Of a stretch of 64,000 bases of DNA, positions 27,438-36,576 are shown piece after piece; position 1 is the first letter of the stretch; every line of letters begins with the position of its first letter. The position numbers and the translations under genes are program-made. Source of the stretch: Anaerolineae bacterium (lineage in GTDB: Bacteria; Chloroflexota; Anaerolineae; 4572-78; J111). The notes beneath the pieces were generated by a model that did not search any database, was not told the DNA's origin, and worked only from the letters and a program-made list of their open reading frames with translations. The stretch is from positions 41,638-105,637 of the forward strand of contig JAHDWA010000036.1 of the NCBI GenBank assembly GCA_023382535.1. Direction: 5' to 3'.

Positions 27438-28454
27438 ATGAATCGCAAATCTATCGCCACCATCTTAATCGTATCCATACTAGCCAACCTGTTGTTGGTC
27501 TGGCAGGTATGGGCCGGCAGCCCGGATTCGCCGGGCGCGCCTAATGCTACCAGTTCATTCACCCTGGCCGACCTGTACAACCGGCTCAACAGCGGCGCAG
27601 CGGGGACCCAGAGCACCTTTACCGAGCCGAGCACCGCGCCCGGCGCAGGCACGATGTATACCCTCAACGACATTATGACCAAGGCCCCGGCGGCGGATGA
27701 CGCCAGCGGAGCCACGGCTGCCCAGGTGGCGGCCGGCAAAACCTTCTGGGGCTTAACCGGCGGCCAGTGGGGACTACGCACGGGCACAATGACCAACAAC
27801 GGGGCGGTGACCATTACGCCGGGGACGAGCGACCAGAGCATCGCGGCCGGCTACCACAGCGGCAGCGGCTTGGTGTATGGGGATAGCGACCTGCTGGCGG
27901 AAAACATCCTATGGGGGGTCAATATTTTTGGGGTAGATGGGGCCTTGTACCCGGCCCGTGTGCCTGTAACCGGGCAGACGAGCATCTACAACAGCGGCGA
28001 TGACGGCAATCTGCTCAAGGGCGTCGCCTGGCCCGACCCGCGTTTTACAGACAACGGAGACGGCACGGTGACAGACAACCTGACCGGTTTGATCTGGACA
28101 AAGAATGCCAACTGCACTGACATGCCTTCCCCACCCCCACATAATTGGGAGTATGCTTTAACGATGGCCGCTGCCATGGAGAGTGGTGATTGCGGGGTGA
28201 GCGACGGTTCCGCAATGGGCGACTGGCGGCTGCCCAACGTGCGGGAGTTGATGAGCCTGATTGATTACGAGAATATCAATCCTGCTTTGCCGACGGGCCA
28301 TCCCTTCACTAACGTCCAGAATAATATATACTGGACGAGCACTACCCACAAAGAGACCGGGACCGCCTTCCATGTGTACCTGACCTCCGGCAGTTTGACC
28401 GGGGGCCCAAAAGACTTTAATCAGTATGTCTGGCTGGTGCGAGACCCCCAATGA
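27438..28454 (+). CDS. secreted DUF1566 (Lcl C-terminal) protein
   Basis: 338 residues from the ATG at 27438 (ggag 7-10 nt upstream; longer in-frame starts lack an RBS). The signal peptide is MNRKSIATILIVSILANLLL, continuing to the cleavage region WAGSPDS. The middle is Gly/Ala/Thr-rich. The C-terminal domain (DNGDGTVTDNLTGLIWTKNA, NWEYAL, GDWRLPNVRELMSLID, YWTSTTH) is DUF1566, found in surface and fimbria-associated proteins of many bacteria. Function not known. It is the first of three secreted-protein genes. Confidence 0.85.
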   Translation: MNRKSIATILIVSILANLLLVWQVWAGSPDSPGAPNATSSFTLADLYNRLNSGAAGTQSTFTEPSTAPGAGTMYTLNDIMTKAPAADDASGATAAQVAAGKTFWGLTGGQWGLRTGTMTNNGAVTITPGTSDQSIAAGYHSGSGLVYGDSDLLAENILWGVNIFGVDGALYPARVPVTGQTSIYNSGDDGNLLKGVAWPDPRFTDNGDGTVTDNLTGLIWTKNANCTDMPSPPPHNWEYALTMAAAMESGDCGVSDGSAMGDWRLPNVRELMSLIDYENINPALPTGHPFTNVQNNIYWTSTTHKETGTAFHVYLTSGSLTGGPKDFNQYVWLVRDPQ

Positions 28455-28561
28455 GAAAATTTGGCGACCCCGACCTCCTCAGGGCCGGCTTTGGCCTCTT
28501 TGAGGGAGGAGGCCAGGGGGGACTTCCTCCTGGCCGGAGCCAAATTAATCAGGAGCAACCC

Positions 28562-31192
28562 ATGATAACCAGAAAATTGTCACTCTCCATTGTTTTAGTC
28601 CTCAGTCTGGGCCTGGTCTTAGCGGGTGTGGTTTATGCCGCCGGCAACATTGACGCCGCCAACAAATATGCCTGGGGCAGCAACGTCGGCTGGATCAACT
28701 TCAATCCCACCCACGGCGGGGTCACAGTGTATGCCGACCACCTGGAAGGCTACGCCTGGGCCGAGAACATCGGCTGGATCCGGCTGGGCACTTGCACCGG
28801 CGGCAGCCCTTGCACCTATGCCAATACCAGTCCAACCAACTACGGCGTCAACCGGGCCGCCGACGGCAAGTTGTCAGGCTATGCCTGGAGCACCACCGCC
28901 GGTTGGATCAAATTCAACCCAACCCACGGTGGGGTAACAGTTGACCCAGCCACCGGTGCGTTTAACGGCTATGCCTGGGCCGAGAATGTCGGTTGGATTC
29001 ATTTCAAGGGCGGCGCGGGGGCCACCGCCTATGGCGTGGTCACCAGTTTTGGCGGCAGCACCCCTTCTCAGCCTCTCAACCTGGCGCTGGATTTTGACGG
29101 GAGTAATGATTACGTCACTATCGCTGATGCCGATAGCCTGGACCTGACGAGCAACTATACGCTGGAAGCCTGGATTTACCCCAACAGCTTTGGCTACCTT
29201 GAGGGCATCATCTCCAAATACCATACCAACAACGCCAACGGCTATACCCTGCGGGTTACAGCCAGTGGGGGCATAGATTTTGATCAGATGAGCACGGCGG
29301 GTGGCCTGCTGACGCCCAACCAATGGTATCACATTGCTGCGGTAAACTCCGGCGGAACCCGCTCGTTGTACATAAATGGCTTGCCGGTTACCTTGAGCGG
29401 TACACCAATTACTGTCGGGGCCAATAACAACCCGGTGCGTATCGGCCAGGATTTTGGCACAACCGGGCCTGCCCGCTACTTTGACGGTCTCATTGACGAG
29501 GCTCGTATCTGGAATACCGCCCGCACGGCCGCCGATATCGGTGACAATATGTACCGGGAACTAAGCGGCGCCGAGTCCGGCCTGGTGGCCTATTACAATC
29601 TCAACGAATCGGGTTCCTCCACCACGGCCAATGACCTGGCCGGCAGCGACCATAATGGCGCGCTAACCAATATGGCCCTGCCGAATGGGCGGCGCATCTC
29701 CAGCGCCTTTGGCGGCCCCAAGAATGTCCTGGATTTTGACGGGAGTAATGATTACGTCACTATCGCTGATGCCGATAGCCTGGACCTGACGAGCAACTAT
29801 ACGCTGGAAGCCTGGATTTACCCCAACAGCTTTGGCTACCTTGAGGGCATCATCTCCAAATACCATACCAACAACGCCAACGGCTATACCCTGCGGGTTA
29901 CAGCCAGTGGGGGCATAGATTTTGATCAGATGAGCACGGCGGGTGGCCTGCTGACGCCCAACCAATGGTATCACATTGCTGCGGTAAACTCCGGCGGAAC
30001 CCGCTCGTTGTACATAAATGGCTTGCCGGTTACCTTGAGCGGTACACCAATTACTGTCGGGGCCAATAACAACCCGGTGCGTATCGGCCAGGATTTTGGC
30101 ACAACCGGGCCTGCCCGCTACTTTGACGGCCTCATTGACGAGGCTCGTATCTGGAATACCGCCCGCACGGCCCAGCAAATCCGCGAAAATATGGCGCGTG
30201 CCCTGCTTGGTAGCGAAACCGGGCTGGTGGGCTATTGGCGCATGGATTACGGCCTGCCCGGCAGCGCCAATCCCGGCCTTACCACCCTGCCTGACCTCAC
30301 CGCCAACAACCATGATGGCGCGCTGACCAACTTTGCCCTTTCAGGTAACACCTCCAACTGGGTTGGCTCAACGGCTTTTAATACCTGGTTTGGCAGCTAT
30401 GATACCGCCTGGGCTACCGGCGGCAACTGGAGCCGCAACGCTGCGCCGGCCGCCAGCGACACGGTGGGCGTCTACAGCTATGGCGGCTACAACCCCGCGA
30501 TTGGGGCTGCGGCCAACGCCCGCGACCTGATCATTGCCAGCGGCGGCGTACTGACCGTGAACGGCAGCAACACGCTGAATATCGGCAGCCGGTTCATCAA
30601 TTACGGTACGTTCACGTCCAACAGTTCCAGCGTGGTCTTTAACGGCTCAGGCAGCCAGTACCTTATCCTCGGTGCAGCTACTGCCTTTAACCATTTGACG
30701 GTCAACGCCGGCGTCACGCTGATTGAGACCGAAGCCGCCAATAACGCTACGGTCAACGGCACGCTAACCAACCATGGGGTCATTCGCAAAGTGCAGGCTA
30801 TTCCCACGACCGGCGCCTACACCTTTGGACTGGCCGGCGGCCCGGTGAATGGGGCCAACGTTGGCCTTAATGTCACCGGCGATAGTTTTAGCGCCATCCA
30901 GGTAGACCGCCGAGATAACAGTCACCCCAGCGCTCCCTCAAAAATCCAGACCGGGCGATATTGGACCATTACGCCCAGCGGGACCGGTACGGTCAACCTG
31001 ACCCTGCCCGCCACTTTTACCGCAGATAGCAGCAGCCAGGTTTGCCGTTATACCGGCAGCGGACAGGTGTGGGATTGCGCCCGCACCTCAAACACCGCCA
31101 ACAGCGTCACCCGCGATGGCGTCACCACCTTTTCGGATTGGGCGGTGAGCCAGGAGACAGTGAAAACCTACCTGCCCTTTATCATCAAATAA
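28562..31192 (+). CDS. secreted protein with GYAW repeats and two LamG domains
   Basis: 876 residues. The start at 28562 follows aggagc and gives the signal peptide MITRKLSLSIVLVLSLGLVL. Residues about 25-180 contain four repeats of the form YAW..N.GWI.F. Two LamG/concanavalin-A-like domains (LDFDGSNDYVTIADADSLDL) follow and are nearly identical because their DNA is duplicated. A C-terminal beta-rich region ends with the short tail KTYLPFIIK. It probably binds glycans or matrix outside the cell. The YLP-x-I-x-K tail is shared with the next gene product. Confidence 0.87.
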   Translation: MITRKLSLSIVLVLSLGLVLAGVVYAAGNIDAANKYAWGSNVGWINFNPTHGGVTVYADHLEGYAWAENIGWIRLGTCTGGSPCTYANTSPTNYGVNRAADGKLSGYAWSTTAGWIKFNPTHGGVTVDPATGAFNGYAWAENVGWIHFKGGAGATAYGVVTSFGGSTPSQPLNLALDFDGSNDYVTIADADSLDLTSNYTLEAWIYPNSFGYLEGIISKYHTNNANGYTLRVTASGGIDFDQMSTAGGLLTPNQWYHIAAVNSGGTRSLYINGLPVTLSGTPITVGANNNPVRIGQDFGTTGPARYFDGLIDEARIWNTARTAADIGDNMYRELSGAESGLVAYYNLNESGSSTTANDLAGSDHNGALTNMALPNGRRISSAFGGPKNVLDFDGSNDYVTIADADSLDLTSNYTLEAWIYPNSFGYLEGIISKYHTNNANGYTLRVTASGGIDFDQMSTAGGLLTPNQWYHIAAVNSGGTRSLYINGLPVTLSGTPITVGANNNPVRIGQDFGTTGPARYFDGLIDEARIWNTARTAQQIRENMARALLGSETGLVGYWRMDYGLPGSANPGLTTLPDLTANNHDGALTNFALSGNTSNWVGSTAFNTWFGSYDTAWATGGNWSRNAAPAASDTVGVYSYGGYNPAIGAAANARDLIIASGGVLTVNGSNTLNIGSRFINYGTFTSNSSSVVFNGSGSQYLILGAATAFNHLTVNAGVTLIETEAANNATVNGTLTNHGVIRKVQAIPTTGAYTFGLAGGPVNGANVGLNVTGDSFSAIQVDRRDNSHPSAPSKIQTGRYWTITPSGTGTVNLTLPATFTADSSSQVCRYTGSGQVWDCARTSNTANSVTRDGVTTFSDWAVSQETVKTYLPFIIK
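29087..29530 (+). repeat. 444-bp direct repeat, copy 1 (LamG 1)
   Basis: Identical to 29729-30172 except for t at 29488 against c at 30130, a synonymous change. The offset is 642 bp, in frame. Confidence 0.9.
29729..30172 (+). repeat. 444-bp direct repeat, copy 2 (LamG 2)
   Basis: The second copy of the LamG-coding repeat. Near-identity points to recent duplication or gene conversion, or to an assembly artefact that should be excluded. Confidence 0.9.
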
Positions 31193-31231
31193 GTTAAAAC
31201 CTGTTGAATTTTAATATCGGCCAGTAGTCAA

Positions 31232-31254
31232 GGGGGCGGATAACTATCCGCCCC
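31232..31254 (+). terminator. GC-rich hairpin after the LamG gene
   Basis: ggggcggata-act-atccgcccc forms a strong stem without a following T-run. It could be a terminator or an mRNA-end stabiliser between two secreted-protein genes. Confidence 0.45.
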
Positions 31255-31299
31255 TCTGAAATATTGTCAGGCCAAAATCATAAAACCTTGGAGGTTTTT

Positions 31300-32748
31300 A
31301 TGCGACACCCACACTTATTAACATTTCTTTTATCCACCTGTTTGGCCCTGCTGGCCGGGTTGCTGCTGCTCCCGGTTCTGCCGGTGTTAGCCGCCGGGCC
31401 GGAGGTGAACACTGCCGCCGACGATGAAAGCGACGGTTGCGGCGTGGGCTACTGCACTTTGCGCGAGGCTATCACCGATGCCGCCGACGGCAATACCATT
31501 ACCTTTGCCGGCAGCTACACCATCTACCTGAACAGCCAGTTGAATATCTTCGCGCAAACCGTGACTCTTGACGGCGAAACCAATACCGTCACCATCAGTG
31601 GCGACAGTGGCGGCGATGGCACTGCTAATGTGCGGGTCTTTTACATCGGCGACAGCAGCGTCGTCACCCTGACCCACCTCAGCATCGTCAGCGGCACCAC
31701 CAACAGCGGTGGCGGCGGCATATACAACACAGGCACACTGACGGTGCAGGACTGCACCCTCTCCGGCAACTCGGCCAGTGATGGCGATGGCGGTGGCATC
31801 TACAACGTGCAAGGTGCCCTGGCGCAAGGTATCCTGACGGTGCAGGACAGCACCCTCTCCGGTAATTCAGCCACCGGCGAGTTCAGCCGTGGCGGCGGCA
31901 TCTCCAACTACCAGGGCATCCTGACGATGCAGGGCAGCACCCTCTCCGGCAACTCGGCCTCCTACCTGGGAGGGGGTATCTCCAACTTCTATGGGAAGCT
32001 GAGCATGAGTAACAGCACCCTTTCCAATAACTCAAGCTCCCTCCTCGGCGGCGGGATCCACAACCAAACAGGGGTGCTGACCGTAACCAACAGCACCCTT
32101 TTCAGCAACTCGACCTCCATCTCTGGCGGTGGGATCCACAACGAAACAGGGGTGCTGACCGTAACCAACAGCACCCTTTTCAGCAACTCGGCCCCCCAGA
32201 ATGGCGGCGGCATCTCCAACTACCAGGGTACCCTGACGGTGCAGAACAGCACCTTTTCCCACAATGCGGCCTCCTACGGCGGCGGCGGCATCTACAACAA
32301 CCAGGGTACCCTGGCGGTGCAGAACAGCACCCTTTCCCGCAATTCAGCGATCGACGGTTGGACCGGCGGCATTGTAAACAACAAGACCCTACACCTGTTG
32401 AATACACTGGTGGCTAACAATTTCGGTGGTGATTGTAGTAACTTTGGTAATATCGCCACCAACGACCACAACCTGATTCAGAGCACCGGCGAATACGCCT
32501 GTAATTTAACTAACGGGGTAAACGGCACTATCATCGGGGTGGACCCGCTGCTTGGCCCCCTGGCTAATAATGGCGGCAATACCCAAACTATGGCCCTGCT
32601 GGCGACGAGTAAGGCCATTAACGCGGGTAATAACGCCACCTGTCTGCCCACCGACCAACGCGGCATCGCCCGGCCCCTGGGCACGGCTTGCGAGATTGGG
32701 GCGTTTGAAGCGGAGACGAAAGTCTACCTGCCTGCGATAATGAAATGA
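31300..32748 (+). CDS. secreted CSLREA/beta-helix protein
   Basis: 482 residues from the ATG at 31300 (ggagg 5 nt upstream). After the signal peptide (FLLSTCLALLAGLLLLPVLP) comes a CSLREA-type motif, GYCTLREAITDA, then a right-handed beta-helix built of repeats such as GTLTVQNSTFSHNAASYGGG. The end is a polymorphic-repeat cap (CLPTDQRGIARPLG, EIGAFE) and the tail TKVYLPAIMK. Such proteins are exported and often adhesive; the ligand is unknown. Two 26-codon units inside are almost identical. Confidence 0.87.
   Translation: MRHPHLLTFLLSTCLALLAGLLLLPVLPVLAAGPEVNTAADDESDGCGVGYCTLREAITDAADGNTITFAGSYTIYLNSQLNIFAQTVTLDGETNTVTISGDSGGDGTANVRVFYIGDSSVVTLTHLSIVSGTTNSGGGGIYNTGTLTVQDCTLSGNSASDGDGGGIYNVQGALAQGILTVQDSTLSGNSATGEFSRGGGISNYQGILTMQGSTLSGNSASYLGGGISNFYGKLSMSNSTLSNNSSSLLGGGIHNQTGVLTVTNSTLFSNSTSISGGGIHNETGVLTVTNSTLFSNSAPQNGGGISNYQGTLTVQNSTFSHNAASYGGGGIYNNQGTLAVQNSTLSRNSAIDGWTGGIVNNKTLHLLNTLVANNFGGDCSNFGNIATNDHNLIQSTGEYACNLTNGVNGTIIGVDPLLGPLANNGGNTQTMALLATSKAINAGNNATCLPTDQRGIARPLGTACEIGAFEAETKVYLPAIMK
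32053..32208 (+). repeat. two 78-bp tandem units inside the beta-helix gene
   Basis: The unit beginning gggatccacaac occurs at 32053 and 32131, encoding GGIHNQTGVLTVTNSTLFSN and GGIHNETGVLTVTNSTLFSN, with near-identical DNA over about 60 nt. Confidence 0.75.
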
Positions 32749-32796
32749 ACAGGTCATCCCCCCCTGAGTGTTGGTCATTTAACTGAGGTAAAATTT

Positions 32797-32868
32797 GCCA
32801 CGAACTGCACGAGTTAACACCAAATTTTCCGCCTTTCGTGAAAATTCGTGTTGTTCGTGGCTAAAAAC
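32797..32868. repeat. word-palindrome intergenic element 10
   Basis: Outer arms are gccacgaa and ttcgtggc. The inner words 'cacgaactgcacgag' and 'cgtgaaaattcgtgttg' are opposed. Confidence 0.65.
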
Positions 32869-32968
32869 ATCCACTTTGCGGGAGACTGCCCGTCACCTCT
32901 ACGTAAATCTAACCCCCTGAATTCTTGCAGTTTTTGGGTCTCGTCCACGCTTTCCATTAGATTGAGTC

Positions 32969-32997
32969 TTGACAAACGTTTGTATTAGTGATAGACT
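32969..32997 (+). promoter_or_regulatory. sigma70 promoter overlapped by an operator
   Basis: TTGACA (32969-32974), a 17-nt spacer and TAGACT (32992-32997). The operator palindrome sits on the -35 and the spacer, the expected place for repression. Confidence 0.7.
32972..32983. promoter_or_regulatory. LacI-family operator O1
   Basis: acaaacgtttgt, a perfect 12-bp palindrome with a central CG, typical of LacI/PurR-family sites. Confidence 0.7.
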
Positions 32998-33084
32998 AGG
33001 GCTTGTTTATACAAAATCCCCTTTAGCTACAAAAATTGTCGAATTTGAGGTTGTTTTACCTACAAATTTTTATTTGCCCAACGG

Positions 33085-33094
33085 CAAACGTTTG
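33085..33094. promoter_or_regulatory. LacI-family operator O2
   Basis: caaacgtttg, the same core as O1, centred 112 bp downstream in the leader. Two sites would permit looping. Confidence 0.65.
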
Positions 33095-33227
33095 TATTTT
33101 TTGAACAAACCGACCTCTATCCCTTTTACTTCGCTCCTTTAGGATCGTCTTTTTAAGCTAAAATCGTAACCGTGTCGCGCTGGACAGGTCAACAAGACAA
33201 GGATGTCAACAGAATGGAAATATCGGC

Positions 33228-34235
33228 ATGACGATCTCCATTAAAGATATTGCCAAAGCCATGGATATTTCCTACAGCACCGTTTCTCGCGCGCTGAATA
33301 ATAGTCCCCGGGTAAAGCTGGAAACGCGCCGGCAGATCCAGCAGATGGCGCTGGAGATGGGCTATCTGCCCAGCGCCGTCGCCCGCAGCCTGGTCATGCG
33401 GCGCACGAACACGATTGGCATTGTCGTTACCAAGATCACCGATCTGTTTTTTGCGGAAGTGATCCAGGGTATCGAGGAAACAGCTCTCAGCTCGGGACAG
33501 AACGTCATTCTGACCAACTCCGATGGTAAGCCTGACCGGGAACTGGCCGCTATTCAAAACCTGCGCGAGCGGCGGGTGGACGGCATTATCCTGGTGGCTG
33601 CCTGCGCCGACCAGGAGACCAAGCGCCGGCTTTTTACCTCGACCAGCTTTGAGACGCCCATTGTTATCATCAACAACGTTCACCACGAACCTATTGGCTA
33701 TTCTATCGAAACCGACAACCTGGACGGGGGACGCCAGGCAACCCAGCATCTGTTGGAGTTGGGGCACCGGCGCATCGCCCATATTACCGGCCCTACCAGC
33801 GAATGGGATGCGGTAGAGCGGCAGAGCGGCTATGAACAGGCCCTCCAGAAGGCGGAGCTGAGCCTTGATCCGGCCCTGGTTGTGTATGGCGATAACCGGC
33901 CCGAAGGCGGCTGGCAGGCCATGCAGCAACTCCTGGCCCTGGCCCACCCGCCGACGGCCGTGTTTTGTTACAACGACGCTACTGCCCTGGGGGCGATGCG
34001 CGCTACCTATGCCGCCGGGCTGCACATCCCCCAGAATGTGTCCATTGTAGGTTTTGACGATATTGATCTGGCCCCGTTTTTCCAACCACCCCTGACCACG
34101 GTCGCCCAGGCCAAGCGTGAAATGGGAGCATTGGCCGTGCAGATGGTATTGGACCTGCTGAACCATAAAACGGTGCAAGATTGTGTTTTGCCCAGCCGGC
34201 TGGTCGTCCGCGAGTCAACCGCGCCGCCGGCCTGA
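33228..34235 (+). CDS. LacI-family transcriptional regulator
   Basis: 335 residues. N-terminal helix-turn-helix (SIKDIAKAMDISYSTVSRAL), a hinge helix (LPSAVARSL), then a periplasmic-binding-protein-like sugar-sensing core (NTIGIVVTKITD, VVDGI-type ERRVDGIILVAA, VSIVGFDDIDLAPFFQPPLT). Two CAAACGTTTG operators lie upstream, so autoregulation is likely. It heads a locus with a sugar ABC importer and sugar-modifying enzymes and is presumably its repressor. Confidence 0.93.
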   Translation: MTISIKDIAKAMDISYSTVSRALNNSPRVKLETRRQIQQMALEMGYLPSAVARSLVMRRTNTIGIVVTKITDLFFAEVIQGIEETALSSGQNVILTNSDGKPDRELAAIQNLRERRVDGIILVAACADQETKRRLFTSTSFETPIVIINNVHHEPIGYSIETDNLDGGRQATQHLLELGHRRIAHITGPTSEWDAVERQSGYEQALQKAELSLDPALVVYGDNRPEGGWQAMQQLLALAHPPTAVFCYNDATALGAMRATYAAGLHIPQNVSIVGFDDIDLAPFFQPPLTTVAQAKREMGALAVQMVLDLLNHKTVQDCVLPSRLVVRESTAPPA

Positions 34236-34272
34236 GTCAATCGTTCAATTGTTGTGTCGAAGGAGACGCCCT

Positions 34273-35304
34273 ATGCCTGACCCCGGTATGTTAGCCGCCG
34301 TTTTTGAAGATGAAGGACGCCTCGCCATCCGCGAGGTTCCAACCCCTAGACTCAATACCCCGCAAGATGTTATCCTCAAAGTAGAAATTTGCGGCATCTG
34401 CGGCACGGACCTGCGTATTCTGGCTGTGCCGCCCCTCATGCAGGCCAAAAAGGGCATCGTTTTAGGCCACGAGTACATCGGCCAGGTGGTCGAGGTGGGC
34501 GAGGCCGTGCGCCAGTTCCAACCCGGCGACCGGGTAGCGGTCATCCCCGACATTCCCTGCGGCTACTGCCCCTTCTGCGCCGAGGGGCGGCCCAATCTGT
34601 GCGAAAATATGTATGCCATTGGCGGTGATGTGGACGGCGGCTTTGCTCACTATGCCCTGGCGCCGGCCAAGGCCCTCTACAAAATCAGCCCCGATTTGCC
34701 GGTCGAGGCCGGGGCCTTTGTCGAGCTGCTCTCTTGCGTGCTGGGCGGGGTGCAAAAAGCGGCCCTCCTGCCGGGCGAGGATGTGGTCATTATCGGCGCG
34801 GGACCAGCGGGGCTGGTCTACCTGAAGGTGCTTAAGGCCGCGGGAGCCGGGCGAGTCATCATGGTCGAGGTGTCACCCTGGCGCAGCGAGTTCGCCCTGA
34901 AAGCCGGGGCCGACCAGGTGGTCAACCCCAGGCAAGAAAATCTGCGCGAGGCGGTGCGGGCAATTACCGGGCGGGGCGCGCATGTCGTGGTGGATGCCGT
35001 TGGCTCGGAGCTGGCCGCAGCGGTTTCGGTGGCCCGCAAGGGGGGACGAATTATTATGTTCGGCGAAAATCATAAGGCTGAGTCCACGCTGCGCCCGCAC
35101 GAGATCCAGGGCCAGGAACTGCGGATTTTGGGCAGCTTTATCGGCATCACCGTTTTCCCCCAGGCGGTTAAAATGCTGGAGAGCGGTGCGGTCGAGCTGA
35201 CCGATTTGATTACGTACCGTCTCTCGCTGGCCGAGCTGCCGGGTGGTATCGCCGAATTGACCGCCGGGCGCGGGGCGAAAGGGGTTTGTTTCCCCTGGCA
35301 GTAA
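34273..35304 (+). CDS. zinc-dependent medium-chain dehydrogenase
   Basis: 343 residues from the ATG at 34273 (aaggag upstream). Catalytic zinc ligands are in ICGICGTD and GHEYIG. The structural-zinc Cys cluster is CGYCPFCAEGRPNLC. The Rossmann nucleotide-binding motif is GAGPAGLVYLK. It resembles sorbitol/threonine-dehydrogenase-type polyol or sugar-alcohol dehydrogenases. It sits between the LacI regulator and the sugar-binding protein, so it probably oxidises the imported compound or an intermediate. Confidence 0.92.
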   Translation: MPDPGMLAAVFEDEGRLAIREVPTPRLNTPQDVILKVEICGICGTDLRILAVPPLMQAKKGIVLGHEYIGQVVEVGEAVRQFQPGDRVAVIPDIPCGYCPFCAEGRPNLCENMYAIGGDVDGGFAHYALAPAKALYKISPDLPVEAGAFVELLSCVLGGVQKAALLPGEDVVIIGAGPAGLVYLKVLKAAGAGRVIMVEVSPWRSEFALKAGADQVVNPRQENLREAVRAITGRGAHVVVDAVGSELAAAVSVARKGGRIIMFGENHKAESTLRPHEIQGQELRILGSFIGITVFPQAVKMLESGAVELTDLITYRLSLAELPGGIAELTAGRGAKGVCFPWQ

Positions 35305-35463
35305 AATGAAAAGGTAGCAAGGCCGCAGAGTAGTGGGAGTGTAATTTGTCTGGTTACTGGCTGCTGGCTACTGTTTTTCGAGGAGGTTGCCTATTGCTCA
35401 AAAAGTAGACTTATTTCACCGCTAATTATCAATCTATTCAAAATATAGTTGAGGAGGAAAAAG

Positions 35464-36510
35464 ATGGACTTTAAAAAATTTGCTTTGACTTTCATCATTG
35501 TCCTGAGTGTTGCCTTGATCTTTGCCAGTTATACCACTGCGGCAATCCCGACCGATAATAGTCCGGACGTGTCGGTAGTGCTGGCACAAGAGACTCCGAC
35601 GGCCGAAGCTGCCGGTGAGGAGAAACCGGTCAACATCTATGCTGTTTCCCACGGGGCCTGCGCCTGGGATTCCTATTGGTGCGTGGTTGAAAAAGGGAGT
35701 AATGATGCGGCTGAAGACCTGGGGGTTGATGTCACCTTGTTGACCACCGACAAGTTTGACCTGGAAGCAACCGCGCAGAACATTGATCGGGCGGTAGCGG
35801 CCAACCCGGATATTTTAATGGTCACGATCACCGATGCGGTTCTGTTCGACGAACCCATCCGCCGGGCGATTGACGCCGGTATCCCGGTGATTGCTTACGA
35901 CAGCGTGGACACCCGGCCGAAAGAGGAACGCATTCCCTACCTCACCTACGTTGGCCCGGATGATTACCAGGGCGGCTACCAGGCCGGCGATCATTTTATC
36001 AAGGCCGGCGGCAAAACCAAAGGGGTTTGTGTTAACCAACAAGTGGGCCATGCCTTGCTCGAACTGCGCTGCCAGGGCCTGAAGGACCGGCTGGCCGAAG
36101 ATAACATTCCGATGGATGTTCTGGGTGTTTCCGAGGATCCGGCCCAAACCACCACCACCCTCAGCGATTACTATGCCTCCAACCCGGATGTGGATATGTT
36201 TTTGACCTTAGGCCCCACCGGCGCCGACCCGTTCTATGCCTTCATGGAGGCCGAAGGACTGCAAGCGGGCGATGTTTTGCACGGCACGTTTGATCTGGGT
36301 CCCAAGATTGTCGAGAAAATCAAAGATGGAACCACCCTGTTTGCCATTGACGGCCAGCCCTACATGGTCGGCTACCTGCCGGTCTTCTGGGGAGCGATGC
36401 TCCACCGCTACGGCCTTGGTCCCTCCACCGATATTACCGCCACCGGACCTGGCTTTGTGGATGAAACCAACGTGGGCCAGGTTGAAGAATTGGCCGGGAC
36501 TTATCGCTAA
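35464..36510 (+). CDS. CUT2-type sugar ABC substrate-binding protein
   Basis: 348 residues. The start at 35464 has gaggagg 6 nt upstream. A signal peptide without lipobox Cys is followed by an acidic linker and a type-1 periplasmic binding fold (IDRAVAANPDILMVTITDAV, IPVIAYDSVD, YVGPDDYQGGYQAG). The ligand-pocket segment GACAWDSYWCVVEKG contains two Cys residues. This family binds ribose, galactose, inositols or AI-2-like sugars; the exact ligand cannot be read from sequence. Two permeases and an ATPase follow. Confidence 0.92.
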   Translation: MDFKKFALTFIIVLSVALIFASYTTAAIPTDNSPDVSVVLAQETPTAEAAGEEKPVNIYAVSHGACAWDSYWCVVEKGSNDAAEDLGVDVTLLTTDKFDLEATAQNIDRAVAANPDILMVTITDAVLFDEPIRRAIDAGIPVIAYDSVDTRPKEERIPYLTYVGPDDYQGGYQAGDHFIKAGGKTKGVCVNQQVGHALLELRCQGLKDRLAEDNIPMDVLGVSEDPAQTTTTLSDYYASNPDVDMFLTLGPTGADPFYAFMEAEGLQAGDVLHGTFDLGPKIVEKIKDGTTLFAIDGQPYMVGYLPVFWGAMLHRYGLGPSTDITATGPGFVDETNVGQVEELAGTYR

Positions 36511-36517
36511 AAAAGAA

Positions 36518-36550
36518 AGACCCTAAAGGTCTAGCAGACCTTTAGGGTCT
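36518..36550 (+). other. perfect hairpin between binding-protein and permease genes
   Basis: A 15-bp perfect stem (agaccctaaaggtct) with a 3-nt loop, agc, 8 nt after the stop. There is no T-run on the plus strand. Such stems after binding-protein genes commonly stabilise the upstream mRNA and lower permease expression. Confidence 0.6.
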
Positions 36551-36576
36551 AAAACCAGGAATGAAAGGATTGACCC

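Larger units (their letters stand above)
32749..33227. other. 479-bp regulatory gap before the LacI gene
   Basis: It holds a word-palindrome element, a strong promoter, two LacI-type operator palindromes and a long 5' leader of about 220 nt. No gene is seen. Confidence 0.7.

Noticed and set aside
32053..32208. CRISPR-like regular repeats
   Set aside because: The repeats are in-frame units of a beta-helix protein gene, not spaced non-coding repeats; no cas genes.
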